Virus record (IMG/VR): IMGVR_UViG_3300043256_000109
Location: 1 to 49,738 of that record
DNA from: a virus
DNA length: 49,738 nucleotides
Reading direction: 5' to 3' (one strand)
Below, in pieces: positions 34,312 through 42,149 of the stretch. Position 1 is the stretch's first letter, and the number at the start of each line of letters is the position of its first letter. The translations under genes were made by a program, and so were the position numbers. The notes beneath the pieces are model-generated. The model saw only the letters and a list, made by a program, of their open reading frames with translations, had not been told where the DNA came from and made no database searches.

Positions 34312-34845
34312 TCAGTTAAATAATTCTGTATGCCCATAAAATTCATGTGTAAAACTCACAAACTCACCATCTCTATTCATGAATGAGCTTACAGCATTGA
34401 CGTATTTATATTTATCACGAATCGAATCCAGGTTATCAATTATTTCAAATGAAGCATTTAGAGGATCTGATATCGCAAATCTTCCTTTATGTGAAATAAG
34501 GGAAATAGCGTGAAGTCCAAATTCTAATCCGTCCCCGTTATGCACGAATAATATAAAACTCATGAAATGATTTGATATGTCAGGATTCGCGGTTATAAGG
34601 TGATTTAATACTTGCTTAAAATATCCGAATGGAATTTTTAGCCTCCATGACGCTGGCATTATGAGTGGCTCGATAGACCATTTATATCCTTCTAATTTTA
34701 GTATTTTATTCGCCTCATGGGTTCCGGTTGGCGCATAAGCTTCCTTATCTCCATAAGTATCAATTATAGACCTGTTACGCATGATATTAGCAAGGTTATG
34801 TATTCCGCATTGCCCAGATTTTGTTTGTATTTTATAATTTACCAT
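34312..34845 (-). CDS. putative papain-like cysteine protease
   Basis: This 177-residue protein has a Cys-His-Asp layout of papain-fold peptidases: GQCGIHNLANIM with Q12/C13, LHAISLISH with H112, and FAISDP with D127. The spacing of about 100 residues from Cys to His and 15 to Asp resembles C39/Josephin-like proteases. Substrate unknown: it could process a phage protein or attack a host protein. It lies alone just after a terminator. I saw the motif by eye only, so the call is tentative. Confidence 0.5.
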   Translation of the reverse strand: MVNYKIQTKSGQCGIHNLANIMRNRSIIDTYGDKEAYAPTGTHEANKILKLEGYKWSIEPLIMPASWRLKIPFGYFKQVLNHLITANPDISNHFMSFILFVHNGDGLEFGLHAISLISHKGRFAISDPLNASFEIIDNLDSIRDKYKYVNAVSSFMNRDGEFVSFTHEFYGHTELFN

Positions 34846-34864
34846 TTACCATCTACTTTAAAAT

Positions 34865-34888
34865 AAGCCGCCACTTATGCGGCGGCTT
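34865..34888 (-). terminator. strong intrinsic terminator
   Basis: A perfect 8-bp stem (AAGCCGCC at 65-72, GGCGGCTT at 81-88) with an 8-nt loop and T-rich flanks sits just after the stop of the 34889-35326 gene. A short T/A-rich flank on both sides could also let it work on the plus strand. Confidence 0.85.
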
Positions 34889-35326
34889 TTAAATCATATC
34901 TTGTTTTTGTAGCTCGTTTTTCTTCCCATCCTTTGCCAATTTATTCTGTAACCGGATAGAGCTTAGGGCATGACGCCCTTTAGGAATAACAGCCTTTCGA
35001 TTTCCCAATGTATATAATCCTAATCTAAGGCTTTCGTTGTCGTCCGCATATTCCGGCTCCTTCCCCGGGATTCCAAATTTAAGAACAGGCATTACAAACT
35101 GATCGCTTTCGATAATTGGCGTAACCTGATCATAAATCGAACCAATGTAGTAAGGGGTATTGGCCATCAATCCATCGTCCTTATTTGTCACTCCCTTTTC
35201 TTCGCCCTGGGCATTTATGATTAAGCTTTCAATTTGCTTCTGTTCTTTGTTTAATTCTGATTCACTCCTATTGTGTGTGGAGGGGGCTATGCCGAATATC
35301 AGAACAAACAAATAATAGTATTTCAT
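34889..35326 (-). CDS. exported hypothetical protein
   Basis: A 145-residue protein with a signal-like N-terminus (YYYLFVLIFGIAP) and a mature acidic part. It overlaps the upstream gene (ATGA) and ends directly at a terminator. Not recognised. Confidence 0.6.
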   Translation of the reverse strand: MKYYYLFVLIFGIAPSTHNRSESELNKEQKQIESLIINAQGEEKGVTNKDDGLMANTPYYIGSIYDQVTPIIESDQFVMPVLKFGIPGKEPEYADDNESLRLGLYTLGNRKAVIPKGRHALSSIRLQNKLAKDGKKNELQKQDMI

Positions 35327-35490
35327 AAATCTTCAAAAGTTGCTTTCACTTTTAATATTTTCCCCTTTTCCTGATCAACCATTTCCCTTTGAAATTTGCC
35401 AGAAAGAATTTCGTTTTTTAGATCTTTCATTCCCTTGTCATAATGATCTTCAGTCATTGTAACAATCGCTGTTAGTTTTACTATTTTCAT
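35323..35490 (-). CDS. small hypothetical protein
   Basis: A 55-residue frame (KIVKLTAIVTMTEDHYDKGM... ending KATFEDL), ATGA overlap with the next gene and immediate contact with the upstream gene. The C-terminal half resembles the end of the 47-residue gene at 35953-36096. Confidence 0.5.
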   Translation of the reverse strand: MKIVKLTAIVTMTEDHYDKGMKDLKNEILSGKFQREMVDQEKGKILKVKATFEDL

Positions 35491-35715
35491 TTAGGCCGTT
35501 TTTAGAAATATTTGCTTCTTCTCCCTTGCTCGAATTTTCGGCAGGCAATTTATTTTTGATCTTGAATTGAGATGGGCTAATTGCTGTACTGGCTTTAGCC
35601 AACCATTTTTGATAGATTTTAATTCAGATTCTCCTTTCAATGCAAGAAGATTAAGTTCTTCAATAATCCTATCTATGTCATCACAGATGCCTTTGTGGTA
35701 ATTATAAAAAATCAT
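35491..35715 (-). CDS. small protein, paralogue of 36096-36326
   Basis: A 74-residue protein whose second half (NGWLKPVQQL..., RSKIN..., REKKQIFLKTA) matches the 76-residue protein at 36096-36326. Each is followed by a small gene at a similar junction, so the pair probably arose by tandem duplication. Function unknown. Confidence 0.6.
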   Translation of the reverse strand: MIFYNYHKGICDDIDRIIEELNLLALKGESELKSIKNGWLKPVQQLAHLNSRSKINCLPKIRAREKKQIFLKTA

Positions 35716-35716
35716 A

Positions 35717-35941
35717 TCATTTAATTGATTGAATTCTTTTATTTATACTATCTAGTTCGCTCATGCCCTCCCTTAGATCTTTAAGTAACATTTGCGTATA
35801 GTCACTTCTGGCCTCAATAATTTTCATTTCGATTTTCACCGTCTCATTAAAATGTCTGGTTTGCATTTCTGCCCATGCTGCAAAGCATATAAATGGTGAC
35901 ATAATGAGTATGATATCCAATGTAAATAGTGCTTTTTTCAT
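35717..35941 (-). CDS. membrane-anchored coiled-coil protein
   Basis: A 74-residue protein with an N-terminal membrane segment (FTLDIILIMSPFICFAAW) and a helical periplasmic-type tail. Could be a spanin-like or accessory peptide; not assigned. Confidence 0.55.
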   Translation of the reverse strand: MKKALFTLDIILIMSPFICFAAWAEMQTRHFNETVKIEMKIIEARSDYTQMLLKDLREGMSELDSINKRIQSIK

Positions 35942-35952
35942 TAGTAATATTA

Positions 35953-36096
35953 TTATCCTAATTCGTCTTCGCCTTTCATTGTATATGTTGCTTTCATTTG
36001 TATGTCAAAAATAATATCATCATCATTCATCCCTTGGTTTAATTCTTCATCCATTGCTTTTTGCTTTGTTGTCTTGCGCGTTGCTCTGTATTTCAT
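35953..36096 (-). CDS. small acidic hypothetical protein
   Basis: A 47-residue frame (MKYRATRKTTKQKAMDEELN...) starting inside the stop of the upstream gene (TAATG). It ends KATYTMKGEDELG, similar in layout to the 35323-35490 gene. Likely real from overlap; unknown role. Confidence 0.45.
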   Translation of the reverse strand: MKYRATRKTTKQKAMDEELNQGMNDDDIIFDIQMKATYTMKGEDELG

Positions 36097-36326
36097 TACG
36101 CTACTTTTAGAAATATCTGCTTCTTTTCCCTTATTCTATTCCTGCGGAGATTGAAATTAATTTTTGACCGGATGAATGGTATTAATTGCTTATGAGGTTT
36201 TTGCCATCCATTGCTTATGTATTTCAATTTAAAATCCTCTTCCTTTTGTAGGTCAGCAATGAATATATCTAATTCTACAGCAAGGTTATCATAATCACCT
36301 CTTAGAAAATTGCTTTTAGCTATCAT
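36096..36326 (-). CDS. small protein, paralogue of 35491-35715
   Basis: A 76-residue protein sharing NGWQKPHKQL and REKKQIFLKVA with the 74-residue protein at 35491-35715; N-termini differ. Part of a tandem duplicated pair. Confidence 0.6.
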   Translation of the reverse strand: MIAKSNFLRGDYDNLAVELDIFIADLQKEEDFKLKYISNGWQKPHKQLIPFIRSKINFNLRRNRIREKKQIFLKVA

Positions 36327-36422
36327 TTAATTATCGTGGAGTTTTAATTCTTATTGATTGGAATCTTCTTTGAAATCTGCTTAAATGTTTTGAATTTTTC
36401 AATAGGTTGCAATTCCTTAGCC

Positions 36423-36647
36423 CTAATAGCGATGGCTTGTAATTGAAATAATGCCTGTTTTTATGAAATATTCTTTGTTTAGTTCGGTAATTTTATTTCT
36501 ATTTGATTCAAGTCGTTGTAATAATTCGTCCTGATAAGCGTTTGCAGAATTTATTTTATTGCTAATTCCATGCAGATCAACGCTTGTATCGTAAAGTTCT
36601 GTTTCAAGAACTTTTAAGCTTTCTGTTAATTCATTTTTGTCTTTCAT
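36423..36647 (-). CDS. small helical protein, C-terminus frameshifted
   Basis: As written the frame ends after 74 residues with TGIISITSHRY. Dropping one A at 36458-36462 continues the helical protein for about 40 more residues (ending KKIPINKN, stop at 36344) and fills the otherwise empty gap 36347-36422. The likely full gene is 36344-36647. Function unknown. Confidence 0.55.
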   Translation of the reverse strand: MKDKNELTESLKVLETELYDTSVDLHGISNKINSANAYQDELLQRLESNRNKITELNKEYFIKTGIISITSHRY

Positions 36648-36652
36648 AATTA

Positions 36653-36925
36653 CTATCCTCGTTTCTTATTAATGCTTTTTAAATATTTTTCTATAATACT
36701 GATATCCGCTGAATATTCCGTGTATTCTTTCTTATACCATTTATAAAAATCATATAGCAATTCTTTCTTGTCTGCTTCCAGTTTATCGCAAATTCCTCTC
36801 CTGTCTTTAAGCGCCTGATTCAAATATTTATTATTGGCTTCCAATTCATCCCAATCCTCTGAAGTTTTGCCAGTATCGAAATATTCACCCCCAGCCCTTC
36901 CGTATAATTTGCCTTTGTAATTCAT
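36653..36925 (-). CDS. hypothetical small protein
   Basis: A 90-residue charged helical protein (KEYTEYSADISIIEKYLKSI). Not recognised. Confidence 0.55.
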   Translation of the reverse strand: MNYKGKLYGRAGGEYFDTGKTSEDWDELEANNKYLNQALKDRRGICDKLEADKKELLYDFYKWYKKEYTEYSADISIIEKYLKSINKKRG

Positions 36926-36932
36926 GATTTAT

Positions 36933-37127
36933 TTAGTTTTCAGGCACATTCTCAACTTCTCCATGTGTATCAAGCAAAGGCTCAATCTCTTCATTTAGAT
37001 CATACCCCTTTTCAATTAGCACTACTGCATTATGAACCTGTTCTTTTGCAATCATTGCCCCAATTCCTCCATTCTGTTGAAGGTTGTAGTCTGCATTTTG
37101 TAAAGCCTCTAAAATTGTTACTGCCAT
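36933..37127 (-). CDS. hypothetical small protein
   Basis: A 64-residue acidic protein (MAVTILEALQNADYNLQQNG ...). Similar short acidic proteins occur in phages; no function. Confidence 0.55.
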   Translation of the reverse strand: MAVTILEALQNADYNLQQNGGIGAMIAKEQVHNAVVLIEKGYDLNEEIEPLLDTHGEVENVPEN

Positions 37128-37139
37128 AATTAGTTTAAT

Positions 37140-37505
37140 TTAAGATCGTTTCTTGTTTAAATTGATACTTATTCCTACTTGATTCCCGGATATTCTTAAT
37201 TGAGTTCTGCCTTGGATCCACATTGGGACGCCTATTATCTCGAATGTTATTCCGACCAACGTCATTCCGGCGCCAATAAAAAACTCCTTTTGATTCATGA
37301 CATCCACATGCCCGGTGGCATCTTCCTGGATAATATTACTCACCCATTTTCCAAGCACTAACACGCCTATGCTTGTGAATATGATACCATCGCCAGTTAG
37401 GACCATTCCTATATCACGCTGTTTTTTAGCGTTGTATGGTTTGTACTGAGCTATTGAATTAAAAGAGGTGGCTGTCAGTAATAGAATAAGTGTTAATGTT
37501 TTCAT
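37140..37505 (-). CDS. exported/membrane hypothetical protein
   Basis: A 121-residue protein with a signal peptide (TLILLLTATSFNSIAQ) and two further hydrophobic segments (LTGDGIIFTSIGVLVLGKW and FFIGAGMTLVGITFEIIGV). It overlaps the upstream gene (ATGA). Envelope location likely. Confidence 0.6.
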   Translation of the reverse strand: MKTLTLILLLTATSFNSIAQYKPYNAKKQRDIGMVLTGDGIIFTSIGVLVLGKWVSNIIQEDATGHVDVMNQKEFFIGAGMTLVGITFEIIGVPMWIQGRTQLRISGNQVGISINLNKKRS

Positions 37506-37738
37506 AACCCCTTCAGTGCTTTATTTGAAATTTGATTTATCGCTTTTACAAGTGGTAATCTTGCGTCATCGGATACAGCTACAATTGTTTCAAGAGCTTT
37601 AGTCAGTGTTTTATTTTCAGCCTCGATCTGGTCTATATGTTTATCTATATCTGAAATATACCCTGATGGATTAAATCTAATACATTCAAAATCATTTGAA
37701 AGTTTGTATTTTACGTCACTTATATTTGGTCTTTTCAT
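37502..37738 (-). CDS. hypothetical small protein
   Basis: A 78-residue protein with a helical C-terminal half (ETIVAVSDDARLPLVKAINQ). Overlaps its upstream neighbour by 4 nt. Not recognised. Confidence 0.55.
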   Translation of the reverse strand: MKRPNISDVKYKLSNDFECIRFNPSGYISDIDKHIDQIEAENKTLTKALETIVAVSDDARLPLVKAINQISNKALKGL

Positions 37739-37941
37739 TTTTCTATGAGCTCTTTTAGTTCTTCAATAGTTCCCTTGACATCGAATCCTGTCCAATTGTT
37801 AAGAATTTTATCAAGGACATCATGAATCTCTTTTAATTCAGATTCTAATTCTTCATAATCAGAATACAAAACATAATTGCCCACATTATCTGTTATCATT
37901 GCCTTGCTATATGGCCGGGCAATTGGATCAAATCTTTTCAT
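37735..37941 (-). CDS. hypothetical small protein
   Basis: A 68-residue acidic helical protein with an N-terminal segment (DPIARPYSKAMITDN). Not recognised. Confidence 0.55.
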   Translation of the reverse strand: MKRFDPIARPYSKAMITDNVGNYVLYSDYEELESELKEIHDVLDKILNNWTGFDVKGTIEELKELIEK

Positions 37942-37951
37942 ATCAGTTCTT

Positions 37952-38152
37952 TTAATTCAAATCACACTCTTCTATCAGGTCTTGCAAATTCATTATTTTT
38001 GATGCGATTTGTTTTGGCAAATACTTAATCATCTCCTTTTTTCGCTTTCCTCCAACCATACTGCCCTCTTCAATAAAAGCATCTGTCATCGATAGAATTC
38101 CAAATAACTCGTTTCTAATCTCTCGTTTTGTTAATATTCTGTTGTTTTCCAT
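37952..38152 (-). CDS. hypothetical small protein
   Basis: A 66-residue protein with a basic middle (GGKRKKEMIKYLPKQI). Not recognised. Confidence 0.5.
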   Translation of the reverse strand: MENNRILTKREIRNELFGILSMTDAFIEEGSMVGGKRKKEMIKYLPKQIASKIMNLQDLIEECDLN

Positions 38153-38202
38153 AATACAATTTGCTTTTCGGGTTACATCTGTCCCGCAAGTGCTTTTAAT
38201 CC

Positions 38203-38529
38203 CTAAACAGATTCGTAAGTAATTGATTTAACTTCCTTCATTTCCATAAATTCAAGCGTAACGTAACAATCCTCAAATCCTTGCCCTTCAGAAAACATAT
38301 TAGTAATATGACGGACTCCAAGCAGTCCACCACACGTTTTATAAACTGATATTGATGTCTCATACCACCTGTGTGTATCTATATCTAATCCGTGTTTTAT
38401 TTCTTTACAATCATTTTCCAGATATGGCTTATAAATCTCTTCAAAAGGTATGTTTTCATGCCAATCACCACAAGTTTGTATGATGTCTAATTTTTGAAGT
38501 CTTGATAATAGGTCTTTAAACTCTTCCAT
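38203..38529 (-). CDS. hypothetical protein
   Basis: A 108-residue protein with a mixed alpha/beta pattern (DTHRWYETSISVYKTCGGLL). Not recognised. Confidence 0.55.
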   Translation of the reverse strand: MEEFKDLLSRLQKLDIIQTCGDWHENIPFEEIYKPYLENDCKEIKHGLDIDTHRWYETSISVYKTCGGLLGVRHITNMFSEGQGFEDCYVTLEFMEMKEVKSITYESV

Positions 38530-38534
38530 TATTA

Positions 38535-38792
38535 TTATTTTAAAATGTTAGTTAATTCTTTTTGAGGTTTTAAAATATCATCAGTAATACTAAATAGTAT
38601 TAATTGATTAGGATCGTCGCCTTTATCGTCTGGGTCTGGATAATTATACCATTCATCATAATAATCATCTGCTTTGTCTTCGCAATTAGGGCACCAATTA
38701 CAACCCATAGAAACCGCATTATCTGGAGCTTTTTTGTCTCTTTTAACTTCATGAATTTCTCCGCATGTATCGCAATTGATTTTAATTGTCAT
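38535..38792 (-). CDS. small zinc-ribbon-like protein
   Basis: An 85-residue protein with CDTCG at 8-12 and CNWCPNC at 31-37, that is two CxxC knuckles of a zinc ribbon, then an acidic linker. Overlaps the upstream gene by 4 nt. May bind nucleic acid or a partner. Confidence 0.6.
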   Translation of the reverse strand: MTIKINCDTCGEIHEVKRDKKAPDNAVSMGCNWCPNCEDKADDYYDEWYNYPDPDDKGDDPNQLILFSITDDILKPQKELTNILK

Positions 38793-39196
38793 TGCTTTAT
38801 CTTTAGTTCTTCGTGATGATTCAACGCCGCGTAAGTATTTTGAAACACATGAACAGCGTCACATTTTATTATGAAGAAATGATCTGCCATGCTATTTACT
38901 CCCCAAAATAGACAATTACCTGATTTGTCCATGTGACAATATATTTCAAAGTCATTTCTAATTGAGAAAATATAATATGTACTTGTTTTGGTTTTAACTT
39001 CCCTTTTTGGTAGTTGAAATTTGATTAACCATTCATCAGTCAATTCAACCGGATCAATATTATTCCAACCAACTACACCTATTCCGAATTCATCAGTATC
39101 TAGGGTTGGGAATTCGTATGCAATAGTGTGTATGCGGAATATTCTATCATCGTATTTAAAAAGGTTTCCACGGCGTACTTCATTTGCACTTATCAT
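38789..39196 (-). CDS. conserved phage hypothetical protein
   Basis: A 135-residue protein of a type often seen in Bacteroidota phages and mobile elements: N-terminal NEVRRGNLFKY, central PVELTDEWLIKFQL, and C-terminal HVFQNTYAAL. Function not established. Confidence 0.6.
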   Translation of the reverse strand: MISANEVRRGNLFKYDDRIFRIHTIAYEFPTLDTDEFGIGVVGWNNIDPVELTDEWLIKFQLPKREVKTKTSTYYIFSIRNDFEIYCHMDKSGNCLFWGVNSMADHFFIIKCDAVHVFQNTYAALNHHEELKIKQ

Positions 39197-39213
39197 AATT
39201 CAATTTTTATTTA

Positions 39214-39513
39214 TCAATGATCTTTTTGAAGTTCTTTTTTAAAGTTGTTACAAACATCTAAAATGTAATCCATCTGATCGTTTTCATTTTCAAATTCTAC
39301 TTTTACATCATCATTTCCATCTAATGCCCTTTTTAATACACTCACAAAATAATCAACTTTAATACCTGTTTTTGGTACAGTTAAATTATTAACTACTTCT
39401 GTTGCCCACGCTGTCATGACTAATTTACACTCACCTTTATCCACGGGAGTTAATCTTTTTGCGCCTTCAGTAATTCCAATCACATCATGTATTATTTGAT
39501 CTTGTGTTTTCAT
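39214..39513 (-). CDS. hypothetical small protein
   Basis: A 99-residue protein with an N-terminal helix (QDQIIHDVIGITEGAKRL) and an acidic middle. Not recognised. Confidence 0.55.
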   Translation of the reverse strand: MKTQDQIIHDVIGITEGAKRLTPVDKGECKLVMTAWATEVVNNLTVPKTGIKVDYFVSVLKRALDGNDDVKVEFENENDQMDYILDVCNNFKKELQKDH

Positions 39514-39549
39514 TTCAATTGTTTCATTTACTGTAAGTTACAACATTTT

Positions 39550-39960
39550 TCAATCAAATTTTAATAATTCAAGCTCTAATTCTTCGCTTTTTAAACCTAA
39601 TATTTTGAGACAAACATCGAAAACAGCACTGTAAAGTTTTTCGAATTCCAGGTCATCCATTTTGGTGAACTTTATCGTTACGGACTCTTTCTGTTTAGCG
39701 CCGTCAATAAGGTTTATCCAGTAATAATATCCTGCTTGAATTTGAACTAGCTTTCTAAATAGATCTATATTTGGGCAGAGATCTTGATTTTCAAATGTCA
39801 ATTTTAACATTACAAAATATTTTGCTGTGAATTTAAGATTTCGTTTAATGGTATGCTCAAGCTCTACGAGTTCACCAACTTTATACCTCTTGAATATCTT
39901 CTTTGCCTCAACGTCTACAGGCTCCCATGCGGAGTACGTGCGCTTATACAGGCCTTTCAT
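39550..39960 (-). CDS. DUF1367 family phage protein
   Basis: This 136-residue protein carries the DUF1367 landmarks in order: KRNLKFTAKYFVMLKLTF (about 40-57), FRKLVQIQAGYYYW (about 68-81), and SVTIKFTKMDDLEFEKLYSA (about 93-112). The family is common in phages, often near recombination genes; its function is unproved. Confidence 0.85.
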   Translation of the reverse strand: MKGLYKRTYSAWEPVDVEAKKIFKRYKVGELVELEHTIKRNLKFTAKYFVMLKLTFENQDLCPNIDLFRKLVQIQAGYYYWINLIDGAKQKESVTIKFTKMDDLEFEKLYSAVFDVCLKILGLKSEELELELLKFD

Positions 39961-40139
39961 CTATAAGTAACATAAATCCAAAATCTTTCTAACCCATTTT
40001 TTTCGACTATTTGTATATTAATGATCTTTGCATGATCGGAAATATATTCTTCTATGGTATCGTTCAGCAATTCCTCTTGCTCGGATATATCCGATTTTGT
40101 CCAAGTTTCGCTTTTTATTATCTTTACTTCGTTCATCAT
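39957..40139 (-). CDS. hypothetical small protein
   Basis: A 60-residue acidic protein (MNEVKIIKSETWTKSDISEQ...) with 4-nt overlaps on both sides. Not recognised. Confidence 0.5.
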   Translation of the reverse strand: MMNEVKIIKSETWTKSDISEQEELLNDTIEEYISDHAKIINIQIVEKNGLERFWIYVTYR

Positions 40140-40324
40140 TTCACTTCCTCTTTTATATCCCCATCCTCCCTGGGAAATTCCCCAGGAATCAGAGGCTCTT
40201 TGTTAAATTCTACTTTCCGTTTCTTATGGCAAACAACTTCTTTGCCGTCAACTTCAGAATGGCACTCAAATCCGATTACTTCTAAAGTTCCGTTTATGAT
40301 TCGTTTTATTTTGTATTGCTTCAT
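40136..40324 (-). CDS. hypothetical small protein
   Basis: A 62-residue protein with a basic-to-acidic gradient (KQYKIKRIINGT... DGDIKEEVK) and two Cys. Not recognised. Confidence 0.5.
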   Translation of the reverse strand: MKQYKIKRIINGTLEVIGFECHSEVDGKEVVCHKKRKVEFNKEPLIPGEFPREDGDIKEEVK

Positions 40325-40710
40325 GATTCTAAAAGTTCTTTATTTTGATGAATGCTTCCAATTACTACTTTTTCGTCATTTTTTAGGAAAGTATGTAAAT
40401 CCATATAAACGTATTCCTGATGATCAGGATAGAATGTTTTTATTTTGAAACCTCCAAACCTAAAAACCACTTCCCCAATATTTATTTTTAGTTCCTTTTT
40501 GAAATTCATTGCCTCAAATCCGTTTGGTACATTTGAATAAACAACCTCAAATAGATCGCTTTCATAAACTTCTTTTCCTATTCCGTTCTTATCTTTTAGT
40601 CCGGTGAATTGCATTATTGGGTTCCCAAAAGTTGAAAAAGTAAATGGGGATGGATTAAAATTATATTGCATTTCTCCACCATTCCATGCTCTGAATTTTA
40701 TATCTCTCAT
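40321..40710 (-). CDS. YopX family phage protein
   Basis: The protein begins MRDIKFRAWNGGEMQ and later has NPIMQFTGLKDKNG and KEVYESDLF, the YopX signature. Start chosen at the ATG that overlaps the previous stop (ATGA at 40707-40710). The family is common in phages; function unknown. Confidence 0.8.
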   Translation of the reverse strand: MRDIKFRAWNGGEMQYNFNPSPFTFSTFGNPIMQFTGLKDKNGIGKEVYESDLFEVVYSNVPNGFEAMNFKKELKINIGEVVFRFGGFKIKTFYPDHQEYVYMDLHTFLKNDEKVVIGSIHQNKELLES

Positions 40711-40940
40711 GATTTCGTGTTTATGGCTTTCCAATACTCTTTATTTTTAGGCACAAGTACTGAGGCTAAAATAATGCCTGTAGTTAAAATGTCTCCGTTT
40801 GTAATAAATACCTGGATGTCATTTATCCATGGCGCCCTAATCATACGAAAGATTTTTCCTCCTGATCTTCCAAATCGATCACGCCACCAGGGGACACGTT
40901 CGCCAATTCTAAAACCCAATTCTTTTTTTGACCTGGTCAT
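40707..40940 (-). CDS. hypothetical small protein
   Basis: A 77-residue protein with a basic N-terminal part (RIGERVPWWRDRFGRSGGKI) and a hydrophobic segment (GIILASVLV). Not recognised. Confidence 0.5.
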   Translation of the reverse strand: MTRSKKELGFRIGERVPWWRDRFGRSGGKIFRMIRAPWINDIQVFITNGDILTTGIILASVLVPKNKEYWKAINTKS

Positions 40941-41017
40941 GTTTCTATTTAGTTAATTATTATTTGCTCCAATAACAGCTTCGATGCTGCGATCTATTCG
41001 AAATTGTAGGATCATGA

Positions 41018-41033
41018 CCAATATCAATATTGG
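41018..41033. repeat. perfect 7-2-7 palindrome in a gap
   Basis: CCAATAT, CA, ATATTGG in the 169-bp gap 40941-41109. It may be a protein-binding site. The gap also has a 32-codon frame (GTG start) covering 40971-41069, too weak to call a gene. Confidence 0.4.
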
Positions 41034-41109
41034 AGTTTCATCGATTATCACATTGTTTGCTTACCCCGTCGGGATGCGTGGAATTTGAACGATTGTTTTT
41101 CCAATGACT

Positions 41110-41307
41110 TTAATTACTTGAATTACTTGATTTGAATAAAAAACCGCAGAAAAGATTCAATCCTAACGCCTGCCAGAAGCTTATTTCAGGAAGCCCAAAT
41201 ATTTCAGGCATTAACTCATTCCATAATAGCATTACTGGCCACGCCACCAAAAATGAAAGCCCAACAATTAATGCAATAACTCCTAAAATTTTAATTACAA
41301 TTTCCAT
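41110..41307 (-). CDS. small two-TM membrane protein
   Basis: A 65-residue protein with two hydrophobic segments (KILGVIALIVGLSFLVAW; FWQALGLNLFCGFLF). Function unknown; in phages such proteins can be envelope-acting. Confidence 0.6.
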   Translation of the reverse strand: MEIVIKILGVIALIVGLSFLVAWPVMLLWNELMPEIFGLPEISFWQALGLNLFCGFLFKSSNSSN

Positions 41308-41334
41308 AATCTGTTTTTGTATGTGAATAAATAT

Positions 41335-41739
41335 TTACTTCTCTATTGCTTGCTCAGATTCTATCAATCCGAATAAATCGCAATGTAAACTCAATGCTTT
41401 TTCAAATCTCGCAAAGGGTAATTCTAAAGGATGGTGCATTACTATTTTAAACCACTGCGCCGCATTTTCTACACTATCAAACGATTCTACCTGATTCTCA
41501 TATGTGAACTCAGATAGCTCATCAACTGCAGTTACGAGAGGGTGTAATATCGGAAACACATCTTCAATAAAACTCCATTTATCTTTTTCAAATGTTGCTA
41601 TTTTAACACCCTCAGAATCTATCTCAATACCTTGTAACTGAAATTCAATAGGATTATTATTTGTATCAAACTTGCCCATTAATTGACATTTCAACTTATA
41701 AGGCAAATAATAGTGAAGTACGTCTTTGAGTTCTTTCAT
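41335..41739 (-). CDS. hypothetical protein
   Basis: A 134-residue acidic protein (IEDVFPILHPLVTAVDELSE ...). ATG overlaps the previous stop (ATGA). Not recognised. Confidence 0.6.
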   Translation of the reverse strand: MKELKDVLHYYLPYKLKCQLMGKFDTNNNPIEFQLQGIEIDSEGVKIATFEKDKWSFIEDVFPILHPLVTAVDELSEFTYENQVESFDSVENAAQWFKIVMHHPLELPFARFEKALSLHCDLFGLIESEQAIEK

Positions 41740-41906
41740 TTCTTATGATCTTCAATTTCAATCAATTCATTGCTTTGCTGATTGATTATTTCGTTAAGTA
41801 ATTGATTCCTATTTTTGAGAGAAACTCTAAATACACCAGATATATTAATTTGCGAATCTTGGAGTATTACCACTAATGTTTGTAATTGCTTTTCAGTGAT
41901 TTTCAT
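41736..41906 (-). CDS. small helical protein
   Basis: A 56-residue frame (MKITEKQLQTLVVILQDSQI...) with an ATGA overlap to the next gene. It is preceded by an A/T-rich leader and the inverted-repeat gap. Not recognised. Confidence 0.55.
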   Translation of the reverse strand: MKITEKQLQTLVVILQDSQINISGVFRVSLKNRNQLLNEIINQQSNELIEIEDHKK

Positions 41907-41925
41907 TTCTTTATTTTTAAAACCA

Positions 41926-42058
41926 AAACATTAAGGTTTACTATACTTAAATCTCTCCTTACAACGGCTTGAGCTTTTTCGTTACATTTCTAAGTCCCAG
42001 GATTAGCAACGCTTTTACTGACAATATCCACTTTGCGAGTGAATGAGCCTTAATGTTT
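41926..42058. other. inverted repeat enclosing non-coding segment
   Basis: AAACATTAAGG (41926-41936) and CCTTAATGTTT (42048-42058) are exact inverses. With GU pairs on the minus strand the stem extends to about 15 pairs around a 103-nt loop. No coding frame fits. It could be a structured leader or small RNA, or a DNA site. Confidence 0.45.
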
Positions 42059-42149
42059 ATACATGTTTTTGCCTGCTATCATCCTCTTGCAAATCGTTCC
42101 CTATTTGCCAATCCTCTTGAGGCTTATTATATCTTTAAAAGAATGGCGG

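Noticed and set aside
40011-40448. Plus-strand frames of 85 and 145 codons across small genes
   Set aside because: They cover three minus-strand genes joined by ATGA overlaps, including the start of the YopX gene; no promoter or recognisable domain.
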